Assembly (NCBI RefSeq): GCF_022968395.1
Contig: NZ_JALJQZ010000038.1
Coordinates: 1 to 34,508 of the forward strand
Direction of reading: 5' to 3'
Length of the DNA: 34,508 bases
Origin: Affinirhizobium lemnae
Lineage (GTDB): Bacteria; Pseudomonadota; Alphaproteobacteria; Rhizobiales; Rhizobiaceae
Shown piece after piece: positions 1-7,680 of the stretch. Position numbers and translations under genes: made by a program. The first letter of the stretch is position 1. Each line of letters starts with the position of its first letter. The notes under the pieces are model-generated. The model ran no database searches, was not told where the DNA came from, and worked only from the letters and a program-made list of their open reading frames with translations.

Positions 1-66
1 CGGAGGTCTCTCCACTACGATGTAGAACTCGTCCAGTCCTCCACCGTAGGTGGAGGTTTACTTTGA
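1..66 (+). mobile_element. Possible remnant end of an IS200/IS605-like element
   Basis: The first 63 bases are open in frame 1 and end at TGA 64-66. Inside lies a perfect hairpin, stem CCTCCACC/GGTGGAGG with loop GTA at 38-56, followed by TTTA. A hairpin with the same stem occurs at the other extreme of the window (34440-34462). Subterminal palindromes next to the end of a short ORF are typical of IS200/IS605 insertion sequences. I do not recognise the short peptide as a transposase, so the family is an inference. The hairpin could instead be an ordinary terminator of a gene lying to the left. Confidence 0.3.
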
Positions 67-70
67 TTAC

Positions 71-95
71 AAAAAAGCGGGCCGAGGCCCGCTTT
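71..95 (-). terminator. Rho-independent terminator of efp
   Basis: Read on the minus strand this is stem GCGGGCC, loop TC, stem GGCCCGC, then six T residues (the AAAAAA at 71-76 on the plus strand). It starts about 30 bases past the efp stop codon. A 7-bp all-GC stem with a T tract is a canonical intrinsic terminator. Confidence 0.88.
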
Positions 96-121
96 GTCGG
101 AAAGGTTGGACCGGATCCGGA

Positions 122-691
122 TCAATCCTTGGCGCGCTCGACGTAGGAGTTGTCTTCGGTCGCGATGACGACTCGCGTGCCAGCGTCGATATGAGGCGGC
201 ACCAGGGTCCGGAGACCGTTGGAAAGAATGGCTGGCTTGTAGGAAGACGAAGCGGTCTGACCCTTGACGACCGGCTCAGTCTCGACGATTTCCAACGTTA
301 CGTGGCGAGGAAGCTGAAGAGCCAGCGCAACACCTTCATGCATGGATAGGATGCAGGTCATGCCTTCCTGCAGGTAGGCCTTCTGGTCACCCATTGTCTC
401 TTCGCTGACGACAACCTGATCGTAGCTTTCCGGGTTCATGAAGTGGAAGCCTTCGCCATCCTCATAAAGGTACTGGAAGTTCACGTCTTCCACGAAAGCG
501 CGCTCGACCTGCTCGGTCGTGCGCCAGCGCTCGGAGACCTTCACACCATCGACGATACGGCGCATGTCCACCTGAGTGACCGGTGTGCCCTTGCCGGGAT
601 GGAAATTCTGCGCCGTCAAAACGACGTAGAGCTTGCCGTCCACATCGAGAACATTGCCCTTGCGGACGGAGGAGGCGATAATCTTGACCAT
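122..691 (-). CDS. efp: Translation elongation factor P
   Basis: EF-P binds the ribosome between the P and E sites and relieves stalling at polyproline stretches. The product is 189 residues, the usual family length. The N-terminal KOW-like domain carries the loop HPGKGTP, in which Lys34 sits exactly at the position that EpmA beta-lysylates in Escherichia coli; the two OB-fold domains follow. The start at 691 (MVKIIASS) is preferred over an in-frame ATG 35 codons upstream because AAGGAAA lies just before it and known EF-Ps begin here. The gene diverges from epmA-epmB, which encode its likely modification enzymes, and ends in an intrinsic terminator. Confidence 0.97.
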   Translation of the reverse strand: MVKIIASSVRKGNVLDVDGKLYVVLTAQNFHPGKGTPVTQVDMRRIVDGVKVSERWRTTEQVERAFVEDVNFQYLYEDGEGFHFMNPESYDQVVVSEETMGDQKAYLQEGMTCILSMHEGVALALQLPRHVTLEIVETEPVVKGQTASSSYKPAILSNGLRTLVPPHIDAGTRVVIATEDNSYVERAKD

Positions 692-871
692 AGGGTTTCC
701 TTGTGACTGCCTTGGCTTGTCAGTGCGTGGAATGCGTCGTAGAGGACCAATCAGCCGACGGACCGTTGACGCTTGATCTTTCTTCAAGGCGCGCAACTAC
801 CTCAAATCCGCGGAAAGTGGAAGCCTTTGCAGTCAAGGCGCAAGAAGAAAGCCGGAAAGGAAAGCTATCTC
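692..871. promoter_or_regulatory. Divergent promoter region between efp and epmA
   Basis: This 180-bp spacer separates the start codons of efp (-) and epmA (+), so it must hold the promoters of both transcripts. The epmA ribosome site GGAAAGGAAAG (about 856-865) is visible at its right edge and AAGGAAA for efp at its left edge. I could not pick convincing -35/-10 boxes. An ORF extension of epmA back to 773 crosses this region but looks non-coding. Confidence 0.5.
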
Positions 872-1936
872 GTGTCGCAAGAAAGCCCGTTTTCGCCCTC
901 GTTCTGGTGGCGGCCGGATGTTCATGCCGATCGTAGACCCTTCCTTGTCGGCCGTAATCGCATCCAGTCGGCTTTCCGTGCCTACTTTGACGCGAACGAA
1001 TTCCTCGAAGTCGATACCGCGACCCTGCAAGTTTCGCCCGGAAACGAAGCGCATCTGCATGCCTTTTCGACCGTTGCTTTGACAACCGACGGCCGAGCCC
1101 TGCCCTTGCATCTGCACACCTCCCCGGAATTTGCCTGCAAGAAGCTGCTGGCGGCGGGTGAGCGACGCATAAGCTGCTTTTCGCATGTCTTTCGAAACAG
1201 AGAACGGGGGCCGCTTCATCACCCTGAGTTCACGATGCTGGAATGGTATCGGGTTGGCGAAGACTATACGCAGCTGATGGCCGATTGTGCCGACCTCGTT
1301 GCACTCGCAGCCAAGACGGCGGGCACTACGCTTTTCAGCTATCGCGGAATGACCTGCAATCCGTTCATCCCGGCAGAAAGACTGAGCGTCGCGGATGCAT
1401 TCCGCAAGTTTGCCGACATCGACATCCTGGCGACGATCAGTGAAGACGGGACGACGGATCAAGGAGCTCTGGCCAAACAATTGGAAAGATCCGGCATCCG
1501 CCACGCAAGCGATGATACATGGGCAGATCTCTACTCTCGTGTGCTGGTCGAAAGGATCGAACCACATCTGGGAGACGGACAGATGACGATCCTCGACCGA
1601 TATCCGGTATCCGAGGCCGCTCTGGCGCGACCTACTTCCGACGATCCACGCGTGGCGGAACGGTTCGAGCTCTATGCCTGCGGGGTCGAACTCGCCAATG
1701 CCTTTGGAGAATTGACCGATCCGGTGGAGCAACGCCTGCGCTTCGAGGCCGAGATGGCGGAAAAGATTCGCGTTTACGGTGAATCCTATCCGCTCGACGA
1801 AGACTTTCTGGCGGCACTTGCCATCATGCCCGACGCAAGCGGGATCGCACTCGGCTTCGACCGGCTCGTCATGCTGGCGACCGGAGCGCTTCGGATCGAT
1901 CAGGTCATGTGGGCGCCGGTCGCGGATTATCGATGA
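872..1936 (+). CDS. epmA: EF-P--(R)-beta-lysine ligase (GenX/PoxA type)
   Basis: EpmA is a class-II lysyl-tRNA synthetase catalytic core without an anticodon-binding domain; it adenylates beta-lysine and attaches it to Lys34 of EF-P. The 354-residue product shows class-II motif 2 (FRNRERGPLHHPEFTMLEWY) and motif 3 (GIALGFDRLVM near the C terminus). Length and absence of an N-terminal OB domain separate it from LysS. I chose GTG 872 because GGAAAGGAAAG stands directly upstream and family members start near this WWRPDVHADRRPFL segment; an in-frame ATG at 773 would add 33 basic, unconserved-looking residues. It overlaps epmB by four bases and diverges from efp. Confidence 0.93.
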   Translation: MSQESPFSPSFWWRPDVHADRRPFLVGRNRIQSAFRAYFDANEFLEVDTATLQVSPGNEAHLHAFSTVALTTDGRALPLHLHTSPEFACKKLLAAGERRISCFSHVFRNRERGPLHHPEFTMLEWYRVGEDYTQLMADCADLVALAAKTAGTTLFSYRGMTCNPFIPAERLSVADAFRKFADIDILATISEDGTTDQGALAKQLERSGIRHASDDTWADLYSRVLVERIEPHLGDGQMTILDRYPVSEAALARPTSDDPRVAERFELYACGVELANAFGELTDPVEQRLRFEAEMAEKIRVYGESYPLDEDFLAALAIMPDASGIALGFDRLVMLATGALRIDQVMWAPVADYR

Positions 1937-2982
1937 TGGCAACACGTCCGCTCAAGACACCATCCGAACTGCTGGACGCAGACCTGATCTCGCAGCAGCA
2001 TCTGGCCGACGCTCAGGCGGTCGCTGAGCGCTATGCAATCGCCTTGACGCAGACCGTGGTCGACCTGATCGATCGCGGCGCCCCCGACGATCCGATTGCC
2101 AGGCAGTTCATACCGGATATTGCAGAACTGACGACGACGAACGAGGAACGTGTGGACCCGATTGGAGACGGCGCGCACAGCCCTGTACGGGGTATTGTTC
2201 ATCGCTATCCGGACCGTGTCCTTCTGAAAGCTGTTCATATCTGCCCGGTCTATTGCCGCTTTTGCTTCCGTCGCGAAATGGTCGGACCGACGGGCGACGG
2301 CACACTGTCACCGCCAGAATTGCAGGAAGCGCTGGACTATATCAGCTCCCGAACCGAAATCTGGGAGGTCATTCTGACGGGCGGAGACCCGCTGGTTCTC
2401 TCTCCAAGACGTCTTGCCGAGATCATGAATGGGCTTCGTTCCATTGAACATGTGAAGATCGTCCGATTCCATTCCCGCGTCCCTGTCGTCGATCCGCGAG
2501 CCATCAATACGGATCTGGTCGATGCCCTTCGGCAGAGCGGCAAGGCGGTCTATGTCGCACTTCATGCCAACCATCCCCGCGAAATGACGGATGAGGCGCG
2601 CGATGCCTGCGCAACATTGATTGATGCTGGGATTGCGATGATCAGCCAGACCGTGCTTCTGAAGGGCGTCAACGACGATCCGGATGTACTGGCGGTTTTG
2701 ATGCGAGCCTTCGTTGAGGCGCGGGTGAAGCCCTACTATCTTCATCACCCGGATCTCGCGCCCGGCACCAGCCATTTTCGATTGGATATCGCCCAGGGCC
2801 AGGAAATCGTTGCTGCACTTCGTGGCAATCTTTCCGGCCTCTGCCAGCCGACTTACGTTCTCGATATCCCCGGCGGGCACGGCAAGGCAGTGCTCGGACC
2901 TCAGGCTGTTCAGGCGGCTGACGACGGCTGTTATTCCGTGAGTGACTACCGAGGCGGAACACATCGATACCCGCCAAGCTAG
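1933..2982 (+). CDS. epmB: EF-P beta-lysylation protein, lysine 2,3-aminomutase family (radical SAM)
   Basis: The enzyme probably converts L-lysine to beta-lysine using a [4Fe-4S] cluster, SAM and PLP, supplying EpmA. The 349-residue product carries the radical-SAM motif CPVYCRFC (Cys104, Cys108, Cys111) and DIPGGHGK near the C terminus, whose lysine matches the PLP-binding lysine of lysine 2,3-aminomutases. The start ATG lies in ATGATGA, overlapping the epmA stop, so translation is probably coupled; the second ATG (1936) is equally possible. A catabolic KamA role is an alternative, but the tight link to efp and epmA favours EF-P modification. A hydroxylase EpmC is not seen. Confidence 0.92.
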   Translation: MMATRPLKTPSELLDADLISQQHLADAQAVAERYAIALTQTVVDLIDRGAPDDPIARQFIPDIAELTTTNEERVDPIGDGAHSPVRGIVHRYPDRVLLKAVHICPVYCRFCFRREMVGPTGDGTLSPPELQEALDYISSRTEIWEVILTGGDPLVLSPRRLAEIMNGLRSIEHVKIVRFHSRVPVVDPRAINTDLVDALRQSGKAVYVALHANHPREMTDEARDACATLIDAGIAMISQTVLLKGVNDDPDVLAVLMRAFVEARVKPYYLHHPDLAPGTSHFRLDIAQGQEIVAALRGNLSGLCQPTYVLDIPGGHGKAVLGPQAVQAADDGCYSVSDYRGGTHRYPPS

Positions 2983-3154
2983 CTGTCTATATCGCCTGCA
3001 ACTGATGCGTTTCGGACTGTTTGAGCGGTCCGTTGCAACATGATTCGCTGTCTCTTTAGCACCCATAGCCACACGCGTTTCAACGAATGCTATGGACGCA
3101 GGCGCTGATCGCGCTATTCTCCTTATAAATCAACAGCCTTCCGGGGGAGTAGCG

Positions 3155-5725
3155 ATGGCTGACGCTGAGTACGAGACAAGCCCTGAAGCCATGACCGACG
3201 GCGAGCAGTCAGCTTACTGGCCTGAAGCCGACGAATTCGTTGCCGAGCACTATGGCCTGGCCGGGGAAGTCTTACCCGTCGATATCGACCCACCGCGCTT
3301 CTTCATTCGGTACGAGGAAGTTACCTGCAGGCTCGATTTTGGCGAAGAACAACAGCTATTCGAGCGCTTCAAGATCGAGCATGAGCTGCTGCATCGGTTG
3401 CGAGGAGAAACAGGGCGAATCGGCGCACCGGAACCGCTTGCGGCCCAGCAGGGAGCGGATCTGATCAGCCTAGACGGAAGTCTGGCGGAAGGCGATCAGG
3501 CTTTTGCGCGCCTTTTTGCGTTTCCGCCCGGGGAGCCCATGCCGAATCTTGCGGAGCTCTCGGATCTGGAGATTGGCCGGATCGGAACATTTGCCGCCCA
3601 GTTGTCTCGCGATCTTGTCGCCATTTCGGATCTTGAGGGACATGCTACCCAAACATCTCAGCTGAGCGTCGATCAAGATCTGCGGCAGGTCGGGCCACAG
3701 GTTGTTCATTACCTGAGAAATCTCACCGAACCGGCGGTGCGCGATCCAATCGCTCGCGCCACCGTGACCGCGCTTCGACAGGTTCAGCCTCTGGGAGAAC
3801 AACTGCGCGTTCAATTGATCCATCATCGGCCGATTGGCGATAATCTGGTTGGCCTGCCGGGGGAAGCCGGTTGGGTACCGACCGGCTTTACCAGCCCGGA
3901 GCTTTTGGGTAGCGGCTGGGTTGTCGCGTCTCTGGCGGGCGTCTGCGCAGAAATCCTGCAGCGCGGCACGGGCAGTGCATTTTCCGTCCTGCCAGCCATC
4001 AAGGCATTCCACGCCGAACTTCCGTTGAACGAAGCGGAACTGACGGCGCTTTGGCCACTGGTCGTCGCCACTGTTGCGCGTGAGCGTGCACAGCATGAGC
4101 TTGCGTCCAACGGGGTCAGCGCTAGCCCAAAACTACAGGAAAGCAGAACCGGCTTTGAGAAGGCAGCGGACGTTGAACCCGGCGTGATGCATGCAGCCAT
4201 CCTGCAAGCCGTTGAGTGGCCTTTGCCAGAAACGGCAGAATTTCTGCCGCTTCTGCCGGAACTGGATCTCCAGGATCTCCGTCTTGTCGATCTCTCCGCA
4301 ACGAGCCCGCTTTTTGTGGACGGTAATTGGAACGACCCCGAGATCGATTGGCGTCTTCTGGCACGAATCGCCTGGGAAACAAAAATGGGGGCCACCCGCT
4401 TCGGAGAGTATCGTCTATCTCGTGGCTCGGCGGATGCTGACGCTCGCAACGTCGCCCTTCATATCGATATCTGCCTGCCGGCTGGAGCCACAGTGGCCGC
4501 TCCGTTCGGAGGCACCGTAAAGCAGACAAGCGGACTATTCATTCTTTCAGGCAAGGATGCGACTCTCTATCTCGAGGGCTTGGAAACTGTCTTGGCAGAG
4601 GGGACCATGTTGTTTGCGGGCGACCGTCTGGGGTCGGTCGGCGGTCCGGAGGGATCCGTAGGTGGATTACGCATTCGCCTTGTACGATCGCCGGATGTGG
4701 ATCCGCCCTTATTCTGTTCCGGAAACGAACTGGGGCTTTGGAAACGTCTGGTCCTGTCTCCGTCTCAGGTACTCGGTCTCAATGTCGATGCGCCCGATGT
4801 ATCGGGGGACGGCCATGTGCGAGGCTGGCACGAATATCTTTTCGACAGCTTCGGTCACCGCCGGATTGATTTGACAGGGTCAGCCGGCATTCTCGGCTAT
4901 GGGCATGGAGTGCTTGCAGAAGCAGCTTACCGCCAATGGCTCACTCTCGGGGGCACAGTCGGAACTAGCCTGGAAGCGGAGTATCAGGCCGCCCTGCTTC
5001 AAGACATGCCGGGCCATCTTGATACCGTTCTTGCTCTGACCGACGAAACGCAGGCTATGGAGATTGCACGGCAATTGGCGGACAAGCTGTTTGATGATCC
5101 AGACGCCGTCTTGATTGCAGACGAAAGGCAATCCGGCTTCTGGCGCAATAGCAAAAAGGCCTGGTCGTTTCAGACGGCAGAGCAAACTCCGGATATTGTC
5201 GTCACCGGCTCGCCTGTTCCCCAGGAGCGGCTGGCAGCCGTCATCATCAGTCGATCGGTTCTGCCGGATGGACTTGAACTGCCGCAACCCGATGCGACAG
5301 CGGTGGCTTGTCGTATGGGGCTGGCAGTTCTGGATGCCCTCGATGACGCAGCGCTGAGGCGTGCGGCGTCAGACGCTGCGGACCTTCTATGGACCAGACT
5401 GGAAGAGCTATCAGACCGGAATCCTGCACTCATCGGTGTAGAAGGATCCGGTCTCGATCTTCGATTGAAGCTTTCCGGCGTGGACGCCACCGAGATCGCA
5501 AACCTTCTTCAAGGCCTCGGCGTCCTGGTGTCGCCTCCGACGACATCGGATGTGATCAGCATTGTTGCACCGCTCACGCTGTCGGAGGGCGCAGTCGCAG
5601 AATTCGTGGAAGCTTTGGCGGCCTGCCTGCCCGCCGTCGAATCCGGGCAGGACGAACAGGCACGCGATCTTAAGCCTCAAGACGAGCCAGATCCCCAATT
5701 TGAGAGCGAGCGTGAGCGAATGTGA
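3155..5725 (+). CDS. Three-domain pseudoenzyme-like protein (kinase-, M23- and class-III-aminotransferase-like)
   Basis: The 856-residue product resembles rhizobial fusions of an aminoglycoside/hydroxylysine-kinase-like domain (about 30-310), an M23 peptidase-like domain (about 425-515) and a class-III aminotransferase (about 555-825). All three seem inactive. In the kinase the catalytic-loop Asp is Arg225 (HHRPIGDN) and the metal-binding DFGD is GFTS (244-247). In the M23 unit the first zinc His aligns with Ala434 and the later HxH is gone (LYLEG). The aminotransferase keeps ADERQSGF but has Ser686 where the PLP lysine belongs, and lacks about 130 central residues. The reading frame is nevertheless intact. 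ATG 3155 was chosen for GGGGGAG seven bases upstream; an in-frame ATG at 3092 lacks a site. Assignment rests on remembered consensus motifs; function unknown. Confidence 0.72.
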   Translation: MADAEYETSPEAMTDGEQSAYWPEADEFVAEHYGLAGEVLPVDIDPPRFFIRYEEVTCRLDFGEEQQLFERFKIEHELLHRLRGETGRIGAPEPLAAQQGADLISLDGSLAEGDQAFARLFAFPPGEPMPNLAELSDLEIGRIGTFAAQLSRDLVAISDLEGHATQTSQLSVDQDLRQVGPQVVHYLRNLTEPAVRDPIARATVTALRQVQPLGEQLRVQLIHHRPIGDNLVGLPGEAGWVPTGFTSPELLGSGWVVASLAGVCAEILQRGTGSAFSVLPAIKAFHAELPLNEAELTALWPLVVATVARERAQHELASNGVSASPKLQESRTGFEKAADVEPGVMHAAILQAVEWPLPETAEFLPLLPELDLQDLRLVDLSATSPLFVDGNWNDPEIDWRLLARIAWETKMGATRFGEYRLSRGSADADARNVALHIDICLPAGATVAAPFGGTVKQTSGLFILSGKDATLYLEGLETVLAEGTMLFAGDRLGSVGGPEGSVGGLRIRLVRSPDVDPPLFCSGNELGLWKRLVLSPSQVLGLNVDAPDVSGDGHVRGWHEYLFDSFGHRRIDLTGSAGILGYGHGVLAEAAYRQWLTLGGTVGTSLEAEYQAALLQDMPGHLDTVLALTDETQAMEIARQLADKLFDDPDAVLIADERQSGFWRNSKKAWSFQTAEQTPDIVVTGSPVPQERLAAVIISRSVLPDGLELPQPDATAVACRMGLAVLDALDDAALRRAASDAADLLWTRLEELSDRNPALIGVEGSGLDLRLKLSGVDATEIANLLQGLGVLVSPPTTSDVISIVAPLTLSEGAVAEFVEALAACLPAVESGQDEQARDLKPQDEPDPQFESERERM

Positions 5726-5727
5726 TC

Positions 5728-5783
5728 GCAATCCTATACAAAGGCAGATGCGCGAACAAGATTTCACACATCTGCCCGATTGC
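5728..5783 (+). terminator. Nested inverted repeat, possible terminator
   Basis: An inner stem GGCAGATG/CATCTGCC (5743-5750 with 5769-5776) is flanked by an outer GCAATC/GATTGC pair (5728-5733 with 5778-5783), separated by a 9-base bulge on the left arm. It begins just after the stop of the three-domain gene. There is no T tract directly after the stem, so it may be a rho-dependent or processing structure rather than an intrinsic terminator. Confidence 0.4.
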
Positions 5784-5922
5784 TGTCATCAAACAGAAAA
5801 AAATTCTAGCTATTCATAATTCCGATTGAACTGCAGCTTCGACTCGCTTATGGTCCAAAACACCTGAGACGAGCCGAGGAGGGTTCAGTCCGGAGAAGCG
5901 CAACACGAACGAGGGAGTGACA

Positions 5923-6012
5923 ATGACGCTTATGATTCGCACTTCTCTTATTTGCGATGCGTCTGTTGTGAAACGCGTGGGCCAGATCTCCACCCCGCGC
6001 TGTCGAATGTGA
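5923..6012 (+). CDS. Possible small peptide gene (29 aa)
   Basis: A short ORF starts at ATG 5923, five bases after GAGGGAG (5911-5917), one of the best ribosome sites in the window. It encodes 29 residues beginning MTLMIRTSL and ending TPRCRM, with two cysteines and a basic C-terminal half, and stops at TGA 6010-6012. The 66-residue gene begins 74 bases later. It could be a genuine small protein or a leader peptide that tunes expression of that gene. I recognise no family; a fortuitous ORF cannot be excluded. Confidence 0.35.
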   Translation: MTLMIRTSLICDASVVKRVGQISTPRCRM

Positions 6013-6086
6013 CGTTTCACCCGAAAACCGTCTGAAAAGTCTAATTCGTCATCGCTGCGTCACGCAGCCACACTAGGAGTATGACC

Positions 6087-6287
6087 ATGCAAAAGCAGGT
6101 TATCGAATACGCTGGCGAGCCCGTTGGCATCGTTGTTCCCGACAACGATCGCTTGAAGTTCATCGCGGTCAAATTTCACGTCATCGATCTGGACGAGCAA
6201 CGTTTCTCATCTGCCGATGAGGTGCGTCTCGCAATTCGCAACCACGTGCGGGATCAAGCGATCGCAGACCGTCGGGCAGTCGCCTGA
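6087..6287 (+). CDS. Small hypothetical protein (66 aa)
   Basis: The product has 66 residues, is acidic to neutral, and contains a probable beta-rich front part (EYAGEPVGIVVPDNDRLKFI) followed by a helical tail (SADEVRLAIRNHVRDQ). No membrane segment or signal peptide is visible. AGGAG at 6075-6079 lies one base before ATG 6081 but seven before ATG 6087, so the latter is the likely start. The balanced composition and consensus ribosome site support a real gene. I do not recognise the family. A shared terminator lies between it and the convergent Lrp/AsnC-type gene. Confidence 0.7.
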   Translation: MQKQVIEYAGEPVGIVVPDNDRLKFIAVKFHVIDLDEQRFSSADEVRLAIRNHVRDQAIADRRAVA

Positions 6288-6310
6288 ACCTCAAGTATCC
6301 CGAACGAGCG

Positions 6311-6336
6311 GACCGCCCAACATGTGAAGGGCGGTC
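6311..6336. terminator. Bidirectional terminator hairpin
   Basis: Stem GACCGCCC/GGGCGGTC (6311-6318 with 6329-6336) and a 10-base loop stand between two convergent genes ending at 6287 (+) and 6355 (-). The 8-bp GC-rich stem is strong; the T tract is poor (GCGTTATC), so efficiency is uncertain. Confidence 0.6.
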
Positions 6337-6354
6337 GCGTTATCTACGTCCGTG

Positions 6355-6591
6355 TCAGAACGCGGTAAATGTGAGCGTTGTAAGAGAGCGCTCGATTCCG
6401 GGAATGGATGCGATCTTTTCATTCACGAACTTCCCGATCTCTTCTCCCTCGCCGAGGTAGATCTTCAGGAGCAGGTCCCAGTCGCCGCTGGTGGAATAGA
6501 GTTCGGAAACCAGTTCGGTCTTGTAAATGGCATCGGCCACTTCGTAGGTCTTGCCCGGCGCACAGCGCAACTGGACGAAAATCGGCTTCAT
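6355..6591 (-). CDS. Stand-alone Lrp/AsnC ligand-binding (RAM) domain protein
   Basis: The 78-residue product matches the C-terminal regulation-of-amino-acid-metabolism (RAM) domain of Lrp/AsnC regulators: MKPIFVQLRC, a TSGDWDLLLKIYL core strand region and a terminal ERSLTTLTFTAF strand. There is no helix-turn-helix, so it cannot bind DNA alone. Such RAM-only proteins form Lrp-like oligomers and may sense amino acids or mix with full-length Lrp proteins. ATG 6591 was chosen because family members begin here; the longer ORF upstream would run into the LysR gene and looks non-coding. A modest GGGAAAA precedes the start. Its position beside an amino-acid catabolic operon is suggestive only. Confidence 0.85.
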   Translation of the reverse strand: MKPIFVQLRCAPGKTYEVADAIYKTELVSELYSTSGDWDLLLKIYLGEGEEIGKFVNEKIASIPGIERSLTTLTFTAF

Positions 6592-6646
6592 GTCATTTTC
6601 CCGTATCTCAGGCTGTCGGCCAGCCGTGGTGGACGTGTGAACGAAA

Positions 6647-7576
6647 CTATTGGCCGATGCGACTGCTTCGTGCAACCCGGTCCTGCGTTCTTGCAGCCTC
6701 CTCGACAATCCAGTTTCTGAACGCCGCAAGTGGCGGATAGGAGCCGCGCTCCGGTGGATAGGCCAGAAAGTAACGACCGCTGTGGAGCGGAGAGGTCTCA
6801 ATGGCTGGCACAAGCAAGCGCTTATCCAGTTCGCGATCAATCAGAAATCGGGGCATAAGAGCAAGCCCCATACCCGCGACCGCAGCCTCAAGCATTGTAG
6901 AAAACTGGTCGAACAACATTCCGTGCAGAGCCTCGAATTCGATACCTCGTGAGGTAAACCAGGTCTCCCAGGCATCTGGACGCGAATTGAGATGCAGCAG
7001 AGATGCGCCACGCAGATCGTCGCAAGACCGCAGATCACCACGCGACAGGTAAGCGGGAGCACAGACGGGGATCACATCCTCGTCCGTCAACACGGAAAGG
7101 CTTGCGCCTGGCCAGCGAGGCTCTCCAAAATGAATTGCGGCATCGAGAGTATCGAAACGGAAGTCGAATGGCTCAAGCCGGGTGATCAGATTGACCACGA
7201 CACCGGGATGACGTTCCAGAAACCGTGGCAGGCGCGGGGTCAACCAGCGGCTACCGAAAAAGGGCAGGATGGCAAGGTTCAGCGTTCCGCCAGCCGGGTT
7301 GGCCCGCAAATTGAGGGATGCATTGGAGATGCGTCGTAACGCCTCGCGGACCTCTCTTGCGTAGGTGTCACCGGCAATCGTCAGGCGGATCGTCTGCCGC
7401 TCGCGCAGAAACAGGGCGACACCGAGCTGCTTTTCCAGAGACGAGATCTGGCGGCTGACAGCGCTTTGCGTCAGACCCAGTTCATTGGCTGCTGCGGTGA
7501 CACTGCCGGTGCGTGCCGCGGCCTCGAAAGCGGCCAGAAGCGAAAATTAAGGCAGAAATCGGCGCGGCGGCAGCAT
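6647..7576 (-). pseudogene. LysR-family regulator (GcvA-like) with premature stop at codon 10
   Basis: Read from ATG 7576 the gene would encode about 309 residues, normal for LysR. Codons 1-9 give MLPPRRFLP, then TAA at 7547-7549, then in the same frame a standard LysR helix-turn-helix (AAANELGLTQSAVSRQISSL) and a full effector-binding domain to 6647. No ATG, GTG or TTG occurs between the stop and the end of the helix-turn-helix, so the DNA-binding domain probably cannot be made. The frame is unbroken on both sides, which indicates a single base change (for example TCA to TAA) or a sequencing error. AGGAGG lies 12 bases before ATG 7576. The gene diverges from the pipecolate oxidase operon, its probable target; Pseudomonas putida also keeps a LysR gene beside amaB. 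Confidence 0.82.
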
Positions 7577-7680
7577 TGCGAGATCATTCCTCCTGAGAAT
7601 GAACTGATGAGAAGAATTCGATATTCACGCCATTGACGCGGCTGTAAAGATAGGTCGTCAAGCCTCCGGAACGATGATCC
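7577..7680. promoter_or_regulatory. Divergent regulatory region with possible LysR site
   Basis: This 104-bp spacer separates the broken LysR gene from the catabolic operon. It contains the dyad GAAT-TCGAT-ATTC (7614-7626), compatible with the T-N11-A pattern bound by LysR proteins. A TTGACG (7633-7638) could be a -35 box, but no good -10 follows at normal spacing. The site assignment is a guess based on position and symmetry. Confidence 0.3.

Larger units (their letters stand above)
5726..6086. other. Intergenic region with hairpin and possible small ORF
   Basis: This 361-bp spacer follows the three-domain protein. It holds a nested inverted repeat at 5728-5783, an A-rich stretch near 5800, and a 29-codon ORF with a strong ribosome site at 5923-6012 (both listed separately). 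The remainder to 6074 shows nothing recognisable except the ribosome site AGGAG (6075-6079) of the next gene. A 68-codon minus-strand ORF (5814-6020) has no ribosome site and no recognisable features. Confidence 0.6.

Noticed and set aside
773..871. N-terminal extension of epmA from ATG 773
   Set aside because: It adds 33 lysine- and arginine-rich residues absent from the family, while GTG 872 has a strong ribosome site.
833..1945. 370-codon minus-strand ORF opposite epmA
   Set aside because: It lies wholly opposite the well-supported epmA gene, has no ribosome site, and its translation has no recognisable domain.
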